The position numbers and the translations under genes are program-made. The notes beneath the pieces were generated by a model. It saw only the letters and a program-made list of their open reading frames with translations, was not told the origin of the DNA and ran no database searches. This document shows positions 22,107-35,339 of a stretch of 64,000 bases of DNA, in pieces (within the stretch, counting starts at the first letter, position 1; every line of letters begins with the position of its first letter). This DNA is from Cercis canadensis (Eukaryota; Streptophyta; Magnoliopsida; Fabales; Fabaceae), in contig QAOA01005636.1 in NCBI GenBank assembly GCA_003255065.1, forward strand, positions 597,396 through 661,395. Reading direction: 5' to 3'.

Positions 22107-22132
22107 ATATATATATATATATATATATATAT
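22107..22132. repeat. (AT)13 microsatellite in the dehydrin 3' region
   Basis: An uninterrupted AT run about 120 bases after the stop codon, within the probable 3' untranslated region. Confidence 0.85.
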
Positions 22133-22139
22133 GAAGTCT

Positions 22140-23287
22140 TTCAGTTCTTCTTTTTTTGATTAAAGGTTTGTAGAAAAAAATGTATTGAAAGAAAATGAAA
22201 GAATCTCTGTATTTTTGTTTGTGTAAATTACTGAAATTTTCTATTCCAATAATTGTTGCGTTTATATTTTAATTACACTCCAAGTAAGCACAATAAATTC
22301 TACAAGGGACTATCCCTATACATGTAATGATACTATTTGAAGAATAAAAACTAAAACAAAATTCATCAAAACCTATTCTTGAAGGTCATTTGTTTTGCCT
22401 AAGAACCCTTCTCATGTTTGGGTTTTGCGGCTTTTGCCCAGAACAACGTCAATGTACTACTTGATGGTATTACAGATATGGATATTGACATTATATACTT
22501 GATTAGTTCGGTGAAGATTTAGACCACTAAAGCTTGTTTCTCATGGGTCCACCAACAGACTTTTATGAAACTCTATAATGTTATGTACATTACATATTAT
22601 CTATCGGCGTGGCATAGCATGATTTGAAAGGAGCTTTGTGATATTTTTATATTATTTTTCTATCTATACAGATTGTATAATATACATTTAAGAAACGCTC
22701 TAGCTCACTTTAATCTTTTGAGCGTACATTTTGTTAAGTCTAAAAATGATATAATAAAATTAATACAATAGTATCATTTTCATTTGAAAGTTCATGTGTG
22801 CAGAGATTTTTTTTTTTTTTTTATGTGCACATAAATTAATCTAAATTTTTGGTGTCAGATTTCTCAAAAAATTAAGTTATTTAGGATTTATTTCATAATT
22901 TTATATAAGTGACACAAAAGTACATAATTTGATGATCATACATTAAAAAAAGTATAAGAAAAATCAAGTTTCAAATCGAATAATTAACACACCATCTAAT
23001 ATATACACACCAGATTATTTAAACTCTAATTGTACCCGACATAATGAGTTTAGACATTAACGCAAATAACATTACTCTACCAAAATAGAAAGTTCAGCTT
23101 TTTTTTTTTTTCAATTTATTTTTTCTTAACAAAAACTGACGGTAGGCCCCTGCTTCTAAAGTCTCTAGACACAAGATAAACTACTCCACATTTGTCTACT
23201 AGGATCCACCAAGAAGTCAAACACGTAAAGTTAGTTGGATATATAAACCCTGCTTTCTCCTTTACATTGATAGTTTAGGAATGGGGA
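22140..23287. other. Intergenic, no gene seen
   Basis: AT-rich spacer with several T-runs. No supported coding or RNA gene. Confidence 0.45.
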
Positions 23288-23296
23288 TGAGATTGG

Positions 23297-23767
23297 GGCT
23301 CTTCAACCGCATTTCAGAAATAATTTTATATATTTATTATATATATTTTTTAATTTATTTACTTTAATATTACATTTAAAAAAAATTATCGTGTGGGAAC
23401 CACCGAACATGCCATCTGCCACTCTGCACATTCAGTGGGGATACGCCGAATGGCAGACGGCGTATCCATTCTTGTCCCCTTCACACAAGCTTTGTAGAGG
23501 AGAAGAAGAAGAAGAAGAATTAGAGGAGTCTTGGGAAGAAAGAGAAAAGGAAAAGAAGGAAAAAGTGGTCATGTGGGGACATGTTATTAGCCATTCGGCA
23601 AGTCCAGTGGGGACACATCAAATGACAGACGGTGTGTCTGGGAGTCATCACATGTCAAGTTTTATTTTTTAATTTTTAAAAAAGTGTAATATTTAAGATA
23701 AATAAGTTAAAAAATATAATAAATGTATAAAATTATTTTTGAATTGCGACATTCCGGTCAAAGAGCC
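23297..23767. mobile_element. Second Mutator-type MITE of the 13.6 kb family
   Basis: The 471-bp element starts GGCTCTTCAACC and ends GGTCAAAGAGCC. It is flanked by TGAGATTGG and TGACATTGG, a 9-bp duplication with one mismatch (23288-23296, 23768-23776). The outer arms are inverted repeats of about 90 bases, and the GC-rich centre (CATGCCATCTGCC..GACGGTGTGTCTGG..CACATGTCAAG) aligns loosely with the centre of the element at 13596-14042. Confidence 0.75.
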
Positions 23768-23776
23768 TGACATTGG

Positions 23777-24489
23777 TTGTTCAATTCGCCTTCACGTTAA
23801 TTTGCTAGATGTAGTTTTATACAGTATTCGGCTTATTTTTTTAAAAAAAAACCTTCTGTGAATTTTCCTTTTCAGCTAAAGAAACACGGTTCTTTTAATA
23901 TTTGGAAGCTGAACCGGCTAAACAAAGCAAAACCTTTTTCTTTTTCTTTTGATAAACAATGCAGAATCATTTGATCAATACTGCAATTCACATATACCAT
24001 AGAAGTATGTTGCTGCTATGGGATTAAGGGTTTAAATTGACGAGTAAAATTGATGGGTTTCATTGTAAAATTTATATCCATTTTAAAATCGACTGATCAA
24101 CTTTGTAAATATCCATTTTAAAATTGATTGATCAGCTTTGTAATTCTCGTACTCTGCTAATCATGTTACTCATATGCTTCAGTGTTTCATTTGAAAAATG
24201 ACAGATCTACAGGGTAGACCTATCGGGCTATCCGTAACCAGTATATGCAAACGCAACCAGAGGCCTATTTGGCGGCTGAGTGCACGTAAATAGATGCTTT
24301 CATATGTGGAGTACGGACAGAAGCATACCTTGTCAATTACTTTCATATACGCAGTAACCTAAGAAAATATGCTTTGTGCCAGTACGAAAAGCTTTGGATT
24401 CCAAGGCCTAAAGCTGTATCAGATTCCAAGAAAAGTTTAACTTCTCATTAATTAATACATAAGAAGATTGAAATCATCCTCAGAATTAG
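23777..24489. other. Upstream flank of the ceramidase gene
   Basis: No gene seen. It includes a 35-base tandem duplication (24076-24145). No clear TATA box was identified. Confidence 0.4.
24076..24145. repeat. Two-copy tandem repeat, period 35
   Basis: ATCCATTTTAAAAT is followed by a (C/T)GA(C/T)TGATCA(A/G)CTTTGTAA motif, twice in a row with a few substitutions, about 350 bases before the ceramidase start. Confidence 0.8.
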
Positions 24490-27400
24490 ATGACTGGCAA
24501 AATGTACCCAAGGCCTCTTATTGTTGCTTTAGGCTTAATATGTGGTTGGACTTGGATACAGGCCATACATGGTGAGTACTTAATCGGAGTGGGAAGCTAT
24601 GACATGACCGGTCCCGCTGCTGATGTGAACATGATGGGTTATGCCAACATTGAGCAGAACGCAGCTGGCATTCATTTTCGGCTAAGAGCTAGAACATTCA
24701 TCGTGGCTGAGACACTTCAAGGTCCTAGGTTTGTTTTTGTCAATCTTGATGCTGGGATGGCATCGCAGCTCGTGACTATTAAAGTGCTTCAGAGACTTAA
24801 CTCAAGGTACACTACAGCCAAGTCATACAATATCTTTCAAAAAAAAAAGAAACTGTTTGATATATTAGTGCGAATGTGATCCTTAATTTCTCTGGTTATC
24901 TTTTGAAGGTTTGGAAATTTATACACCCAAGAAAACGTGGCAATCAGCGGGATTCATACACATGCTGGTCCCGGCGGTTATCTGCAATACGTGGTTTACT
25001 CTGTTACTTCTCTGGGGTTTGTACAAGAATCCTTCGATGCCATTGTCAACGCAATAGAACAGAGCATTATTCAGGCACACCATAACCTCAAGCCTGGTTC
25101 CATTTTTATCAACAAAGGTGAGCGTTTCATTGTGTATCTATGCATGCATTATAAATGAATTGAACCTCTTTTCTGACGATACTATATGCGTTTTGCTTTC
25201 CTTTTTTTTTTTTGTTTTGCAAAGGGGATGTAAAGGATGGCGGAATAAACAGGAGCCCAAGTGCTTATTTGCAAAACCCAGCGGTGGAGAGAGCTAAATA
25301 TCCTACCAACGTTGACACACAAATGACCCTGCTCAAGTTTGTGGATGGTGCAACTGGAAAAAACATAGGAGCATTCAGCTGGTTTGCGACGCACGGGACC
25401 TCTATGAGCAGAGACAACAAGCTCATTAGTGGAGACAACAAGGGTGTTGCTGCTAGGCTCTTCGAGGATTGGTTTGCTTCTCAAAGCATACCTTCTTCCC
25501 CATCTATCACTAACTCTAGTATGTTACACTTATATTCACATCGATGCATGTAGTGTTTTTTTCCCTGGAATCAATTTCTATATACAACTCAAACACCAAG
25601 CACACATTTAGTTGCAATGATCATTGGAACCTATAATTTGCTTTTAAAATTGAACTAATCAAGAGATAGATTAGAGATTACGTTAACATTTAATGTAAAT
25701 TTGATGGTTGATCCAGATATTGACCAGTTGGTGAAGAAAGCACAAACAATTAAAGCCACGGGAGGTAAGGCCTGCGTTAAACAAACTAGCCAAGCATCTA
25801 AGGTGAGGAAAAACAATGGGTCTTTATTCGTTGGAGCATTTTGCCAATCAAATGTGGGAGATGTGACCCCAAATGTGCTCGGAGCATTTTGCATCGACAG
25901 TGGAAAACCCTGTGACTTCAATCATTCCTCATGCAATGGCAATGACCAGCTTTGTATAGGCAGGGGACCAGGGTAATTACTAAAAAAATGAGCGTTACTA
26001 TAATCCAAAACTAGGTTTATGCTTATTTCCTCATCAGCTTGTTATATCCGACCACAAGGCCTTACAATATATATCTTTTCTTTTCTGTGCAATAGCTACC
26101 CAGATGAAATATTAAGTACCAAGATCATAGGTGAGAGGCAGTTCAAAACTGCTGTGGATCTGTTTATGTCTGCTTCGAATGAACTGACTGGGAAGATCGA
26201 TTATCGCCATATCTATCTGAATTTTACTGATATTGATGTTAAGTTGGAGAGCAACAAGGTCGTCAAAACTTGTCCTGCAGCCCTTGGTCCTGGTTTTGCT
26301 GCTGGCACTACAGATGGACCCGGTGCGTTTGGGTTTCAACAAGGCGATACAGAGGTAAGTGCTCTGAGTCATCTATCAGTTTCAGCAAATAATAACTTTT
26401 CTCAACTCATGTATATTTGGACAACTTCTTGTTTACTTATTCAATCCATGGATCCTTCTATGTAGATTAGTCTGTTCTGGAAAATTGCTAGAGATTTTCT
26501 GAAAGAACCAACGGAGTATCAAGTAGAGTGCCAAAAGCCGAAGCCAGTTTTGCTGAGCACTGGTGAAATGTTTGAACCTTATGCATGGGCGGTAAGACAA
26601 ACAATTGAAAATTCCTCATCCATCAGATATCACTATAAATCACAAATATAACAATATGCACAGCAGTTGAACGATCAATAACTATTTTGGATATTTATGC
26701 AGCCCGCAATTCTTCCAATCCAGATTCTGAGGTTGGGAAAACTGATCATTCTTTCTGTACCAGGAGGTCTGTTTTCTCACCTGTAGTTATGTTTTTTGAA
26801 TTTGTATTAGAGGGAAAAAGCATGCTTTTATACCAGTAAGAAGGAAGAAGGGCTTGCTCTAAAGCCTTTTTAAGTATTGCAGAGTTCACAACAATGGCGG
26901 GCCGAAGACTGAGGGAGGCAGTCAAGGAGACGTTAAAAACTAGTAGTAACGGAGAATTCCATGAGGAAACCCACATTGTTATTGCAGGCCTCACAAATAC
27001 ATACTCACAGTATGTTACAACTTTTGAAGAATACCAGCACCAAAGGTATGAGGTAAGGCCCAATGGTAGATAATACCAAGTTACTAACTTATAAAGCCTT
27101 AAGTTTTGTTATTAGCTAAAAACAAAAAACTTTCGTTTTGTAATAAAATGAATTACACATAAATCACTGATGACGGTGAAATTTTCAGGCAGCTTCAACG
27201 CTCTACGGTCCTCACACATTGTCAGCATACATTCAAGAATATAAGAAACTAGCAAAAGCAATGGCTACTGGACAGAAAATTATTGGAAAAGGTGCTTCAC
27301 CACCAGATCTTTCTTCCGTGCAACTTAAACTCTTAATTGGGCCCTTCATAGACTCACCTCCAGATGGCATAAATTTTGGCGATGTGAAGGATGACATCGC

Positions 27401-27749
27401 TATTCCCAAACGGGGCCATTTTACAAAGGGAGATAGACCAAGCGCCACTTTCTGGAGTGCCAATCCAAGATATGACCTCTTGACAGAAGGCACATTTGCA
27501 GTGGTAGAGAGGCTTGAGGAGGAAAGATGGATTCCCGTTTATGATGATGACGATTTAAGCTTGTTTTTCAAGTGGAAACTAGACAATAGTTCCTCGCATG
27601 GCTTAGCAACTATAGAATGGGAAATACCGAAGGACGCTATTTCGGGAGTATACAGACTCAAACACTTTGGTTCAACAAAGAAAATTCTTGTCTCCACCAA
27701 CCAATACTTTGCTGGTGCATCGAGGGCAATTGCAGTTGCAGTGCAATAG
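24490..27749 (+). CDS. NCER: Neutral ceramidase
   Basis: Nine exons (24490-24806, 24909-25117, 25225-25518, 25717-25972, 26096-26354, 26466-26591, 26703-26766, 26883-27052, 27189-27749) join in phase to 751 residues, close to the family norm. A signal peptide (about residues 1-28) precedes the hallmark YLIGVGSYDMTGPAADVNMM. The zinc-binding HTHAGPGGY follows near residue 122, and the C-terminal immunoglobulin-like domain covers about the last 150 residues. Neutral ceramidases hydrolyse ceramide to sphingosine and fatty acid at ER, Golgi or surface membranes. The family motif that carries the serine nucleophile, GDVSPN, here reads GDVTPN (ACC codon near 25865), inside NVGDVTPNVLGAFC. All junctions are GT-AG and the frame is whole, so this is not simple decay. 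The gene converges with the dehydrogenase gene 120 bases downstream. Confidence 0.95.
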
Positions 27750-27869
27750 AATAGAAAGCATCTCTGTTTTATTGAATGTGTGTCCATCTAATAGAAAATA
27801 AAAGAGTACTACAAAATATTTATCATACCGGGTGTGATGAGTCAAGGCATCAATTACATGGAGATTTAC

Positions 27870-30753
<2,884 letters not shown>

Positions 30754-30948
30754 GGCGGTATAAAGCTTAAAGCACAATCAGAAGCGGAGCCTGTCTTTGC
30801 ACTCGGGCATTGACCCAAGTGAAAGCTCTAATAGGGCAGCCAATCAGCTAAATAGGAAACGGAATTTACGGTAACCCAGACGGTAAGAAGATTTTCAAAC
30901 ATTATAAATTTGGGGGCGAGATCCAGTCATGGTCCTGTTAGTGAAATC

Positions 30949-31712
30949 TCAACCCTCCATTTTAATTAACCTTTTATATAAAAAAAAATTATTTTTCCTT
31001 TTCTCTCTCTCTACTCGATGCCTTCTCATCTCCTTTGCCTCTTCACTCTTACCCATCAACTTCTTCAGCGCCACCTCCACCTTTTCTCTCCCAACCAGTG
31101 TATGTCGTTCTTTATCCCACGACGCCCACTCTTGACTCCCCACTTTGACCCCAATTCTCAACACATTAGTAACCAACTTCTCATTCGAAAATTGCTCCGT
31201 CGAGAGCGGCCATGTGATCATCGGCTTTTTGGCACTCACCCCTTCTAGCGTCGAATTCCACCCACAATGGGTCATGAACCCTCCAACCGCACCATGCTCT
31301 AGTATCAATAGCTGTGGAGCCCAGCCTCTTATTATCAACCCCTTGTTCGATTCCTTTATCCTCTCTTCAAATCCACTGGGAAGCCAAGTTTCTTCCTTTT
31401 CAGAAGAATTGAGGATCTTTCCCACTACCCAAATGAATGATTGATCATAAGCCTCTAGAGCATATGCGATTTCCATTAGCTGCTCTGGAGGAAAACGAGC
31501 TAAGCTTCCAAAGCTAATATAAAGAACTGAATTGGGTTGTTTGGAATTCAACCAATTCAAGCAACTTTGCTCGTCAATTGTGGATAATTCCCCTCTCTCT
31601 GTTTTCTCTGCAGCGTTTCTGTTACACAGGGACACTGACCTATAATCCATACTTTCTTTCCCATCTCATTTCGGAGATAATTTGCATAAGATGGATCCAA
31701 TTCATGGATGTT
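30949..31712 (-). pseudogene. UGT73-type glycosyltransferase, C-terminal fragment
   Basis: On the minus strand, homology starts with HELDPSYANYLRNEMGKKVW and, after one frame break near 31650, continues with SVSLCNRNAAEKTERGE. It then runs through VLYISFGSLARFPPEQL and the PSPG sugar-donor box: WAPQLLILEHGAVGGF, THCGWNSTLEGVSAKKPM, TWPLSTEQFSNEKL. These are UGT73-like family 1 features, used to move glucose from UDP-glucose to flavonoids, terpenoids and similar acceptors. The N-terminal acceptor half, about 200 residues, is missing, and the C-terminus drifts into low-complexity basic sequence. With the truncation and the break it is not a working enzyme, although the PSPG box itself is well kept. 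Confidence 0.85.
30971..31054. repeat. Left arm of an inverted repeat flanking the UGT fragment
   Basis: This stretch is the reverse complement of 31724-31804 with few differences. In the minus-strand gene it codes the region around GKSEEAKEMRRHRVEREK. Confidence 0.85.
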
Positions 31713-31723
31713 AAAGAGTGAGG

Positions 31724-31804
31724 TGGGTGAGAGTGAAGAGGCAAAGGAGATGAGAAGGCGCCGAGTAGAGAAAGAGAAAAGGAAATAGAATTTTTTTATA
31801 AAAA
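31724..31804 (+). repeat. Right arm: second, inverted copy of a UGT C-terminus
   Basis: Read on the plus strand it encodes ESEEAKEMRRRRVEKEKRK, nearly the same as the C-terminal part of the minus-strand UGT fragment. Two UGT pieces in opposite orientation therefore meet where the minus-strand homology breaks off. Confidence 0.8.
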
Positions 31805-31850
31805 GAATGAGGTCGCACAATAAAAATCATAAATAGATGTTAAATTAAAT

Positions 31851-32034
31851 GGGAATTTTATTATATGAGTATGTCGAGTATATATAATTTTTATATTTTA
31901 TTAAATATAAATATAATTTATTTTATTTTTTTAATAAATTTAAAAATAATTAATTTATATACGTATTATTTTTATATTAATTAATTATATATAATATAAT
32001 ATATTATATAAATATAAAAAATATAAAAGAAACC
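31851..32034 (-). mobile_element. AT-rich MITE, copy C
   Basis: It is the reverse-oriented, shortened relative of copies A and B, starting GGGAATTTTATTATATGAGT and ending AAAAGAAACC. Confidence 0.5.
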
Positions 32035-32039
32035 TAATT

Positions 32040-33089
32040 TGACAAATGACGATGAGGGCAAGTGTGTGACTGACCCATTAACTAACGACAGCTACTACCT
32101 TTTTAGACCCCGCGCCAAGATACAAAGTTTACCATTCAACGGTCGGTTCACTGTTTCTTCTGTTATATTCACACTACGTACATCGAATGTTTGAAGGGAA
32201 GGTGGCTGCTAAGTTATTTCCTTTTCAAAACAAAGGTTAGTATTACAGAGGGGTTTTAGTAAGATTGATATTTTAAAACTGGTGTCATCATAAATATTTT
32301 TAAAAAATGAGTCAACACAAAATAATAATTTTTTTATATAATTAAACTCAAATTTTATCAATAATTTTAAAATTTAACTTATAATAATTTAATTTTTAAA
32401 AATTTTTACAAGAACACTAATTTTAAGATGTATATCCGATCAAAATCCCCAATAAAAGATGATGTAGCAATACTTTTTTTAAAAGGACGTGTAACTTCGT
32501 AACTTTAAAGAAAATTTCAGAAACAGTGAACCGAATATATCAAACAATCTTACCCAAAAGGGCCAAAATAATATAGTAATCCTTACTATTTTTGGTATAT
32601 AAATAATCTAGTAATTTAAGTTAAATTTACTATGACTGTAGATTTTTTTTGCAATATTATATTACTATCAAAAGAAAATAAAAAAGTGTAAAGTAAGTAA
32701 GTTGTTTCACCACTAATATATAGTCTTAGTCAACCCAAAGATTCACCTCTCACAATAACAATTTAAACCATTTTCTCTAATTGCACCAAATTAATATGTG
32801 GTGTGATCTTAAGATGATTGAGAGAAAAATTTAATCTCTACGTAAGAAAATTGACTTAAGATACTTAACTATTGAACCATAACAACATACAATTAAATGA
32901 TTATGTAATTTTTTTTTTCAATATCAATACATCAAAAGTTCAATAACTTTTTTGTTTGGTGATGTTGTAAATCAACGGTCAATTCAATACACCATTTATT
33001 TCTTTGTCATCTATAAATTTTTTTTTTTTGTCCGGCTTGAATCACTATAGCTTTAGCCTTCAGAAAGTTGAACACTTAAACAGTAAACA
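32040..33089. other. Intergenic, no gene seen
   Basis: AT-rich spacer between the UGT remnant and the hAT element; no supported gene or paired repeat. Confidence 0.4.
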
Positions 33090-33097
33090 CCGAGAAG

Positions 33098-34102
33098 TAG
33101 GGGTGTTCATCGGTCGAGTTCGGTCGGATTTGAGGAATATCTCACCCGACCGATGGTCATCGGATTAGGAATTTTCTCACCCGCCACCGATCACACCAAA
33201 TTGAAAACCGAAAAATTCGGTTTGATCGGTTCTCAATTTGATCAGTCGGGTTTGATCGGATTGGGAATGCAAACCAATATAAATTAAAAAATTATGAAGG
33301 AAATCCAAAAACTCAAAACAGAACAATATGCAAACAATTTTTTTGAATTATAACTAGATTAACAGATCACAAATGACAAACCTATACCAAATTAATAGAA
33401 AAATGGAAGAAAATGCGAGGATGTAAGCCAAAAATAAATATTCAGACAAGAAAGTGAACCATAGGGAAAGAATCCTGTTTGTCCTATGCCAGGGAGAAAA
33501 CAGCCACCTTCCCCGACCCCCGGTGGAGAGCATGAATCGTAGGGAACCACAGATTCATTTATGAAACAACATAAATCACATCCCAAAGCCAAACCGTAGA
33601 ACCAAATTTCCAAACCCAATAGAAAATGAAGAGAAACAACACTCAAGCACTAAATGGCTTGCTGGAATGCTTTACAGGGCTCACTCTTCGACTACGTTAA
33701 AGAATCGTGGTGGCAGAATTGCAGAGATGGTAGTGCAGGTGGCGAATTCATGGCGGTGGTAAATGTGCTTTTCGCATAACGAAGTATTGGGAAGGGGAGG
33801 AGAAGGGGAGGGGAAGGGGTGTGAAGCCAAATAGAGGCCTTGGAAGTATCGTGAAATGAAGGGGAATGGGAAGGGCCAAAAGGGTTTTCAAAACACATCG
33901 TTTTCATAAATGAGATTAAATTTGGTCGAGTTCGGTTTGTATCGGTTTTTCTAAGTTAAAATTGAACCGACCAGCTTAAGCCGATTTATTTAATTGCAGC
34001 CATCCGATCTCACCCATCCTCCATCTAGAACTGTTGGATTTCCTTCATTTTGGTTCGGTTCGGTCGGTTCACCGCAGGTTCACTGGGTTATGAACACCCC
34101 TA
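33098..34102. mobile_element. Non-autonomous hAT element with perfect ends
   Basis: A 1,005-bp element starts TAGGGGTGTTCAT and ends ATGAACACCCCTA, a perfect 13-bp inverted repeat. It is flanked by the 8-bp duplication CCGAGAAG (33090-33097, 34103-34110). Subterminal zones are rich in CGGTCGG/CCGACC and GGTTCGGT strings. The centre has no transposase; its short minus-strand open frames (33392-33907) have no known domain. It belongs to the same broad terminal family as the element at 14517-17585. Confidence 0.9.
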
Positions 34103-34164
34103 CCGAGAAGAATGGCACGAGTTTGGGATTGGGCAATAATAAGGCCGTGCTTACATTTCCACTA

Positions 34165-34290
34165 CCAACTGGGCCACTAGTCCTCTTCGGCTGCGATACA
34201 CAGAGCACCCTTCAGAAACTAAATGGATCAGGTTGTATTAATGTTAAGCCCAACTCGTATCATGGCCTGGATTCGGCTGGCCCACGTAGA
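34165..34290 (+). promoter_or_regulatory. Site II-like motifs before the BAG6-like gene
   Basis: TGGGCC (34170-34175), AGCCCA (34247-34252) and TGGCCCA (34278-34284) lie just before the probable leader of the downstream gene. They resemble TCP-bound site II elements of broadly expressed genes. The leader appears to begin around 34430 and must contain an intron, since the coding start lies at 35340. Confidence 0.45.
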
Positions 34291-35339
34291 TCGTCGCTGC
34301 CCCCGGGCATCACGGTTTTTTTTTTTCCCTGGCTTGCTAATACATAGCTTCTTTCTTGAAGTTACTTAACGTAATCGACGAGTTGGTGTGTCGAAAGATC
34401 ATCGCCTGTATCTCCGCTGAGCGCTTATTCCCACCTCCTTCGCCCCTTACTCAGCTTCATCGTTTTACCAGAAAATAAGAAATAAAAAAAAGAAGAAAAA
34501 CTCTAGTAGCTTCCAAACGCCGCGATACTCAGATCTCAGTAGCGTAACCCTCCCGCTATTCCTTTTCTACTACCTTGTTTCTGTTCCCCCTCCCTCCTAC
34601 TATTTTTTTTTTCCAGGAGCACTGGTGAGGGCTACTTTTACCGCTCAACCTAAGGTAGTTCCCATGCTAACATATCCGTTGGCCTCGATTCTGATTGTAT
34701 AAGAGATGTCTGATTCTTCCTTTGTTTTTAATCATTCGTGATTTATGGATGTATCTTGTTGCCCATTTTTTCCTGTTACATATGCTAAATTTGTCAAATG
34801 TGCTATCCAAGTCTGACCAGCCTTTCGTGCAATTATGCACGTTAAGGGTTTGACGAATCTCATATTGCATCCTTGAGTTGAGTTTCTCTTACTGGAAGAC
34901 CATGTAATCTGTGCCTATCACGCTGATTGAAGTTTATATGTGAACCCAAGCGATACTATCCACTTCCTTATCTACATGGCTCTTGATGGCATATGCATTC
35001 TGTGAAATTCTAATGATGATTGCTATGCTTCCTTTCATAGTGCCTCGATGCGTAAGATAATCACATTGTATATATTCCTTAGAAGATAACTTTATCGTCT
35101 ATCCTCTTTTACAATTCAAGGAATGAAAATGAAGATTTAAGTTAATAAAATCGAAAAGTTAGAGGCAGTCGTGAAAAACTATTTGTAACTCTCCAATTCC
35201 ATGTTATCATCTGATGTTTAACTATCTTTTAGTTGATATGGCATCTATATCTGCATTGTGGTGCAGCTACCTGATATCTTTTTGGTGGCATCGGTTCGGA
35301 GAATTCCTTTGTCCAAGGTTTTGTGGCTGACCTAATAAA

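Noticed and set aside
25182-25484. Minus-strand 100-codon frame inside the ceramidase
   Set aside because: It lies opposite a coding exon with clear family homology on the plus strand.
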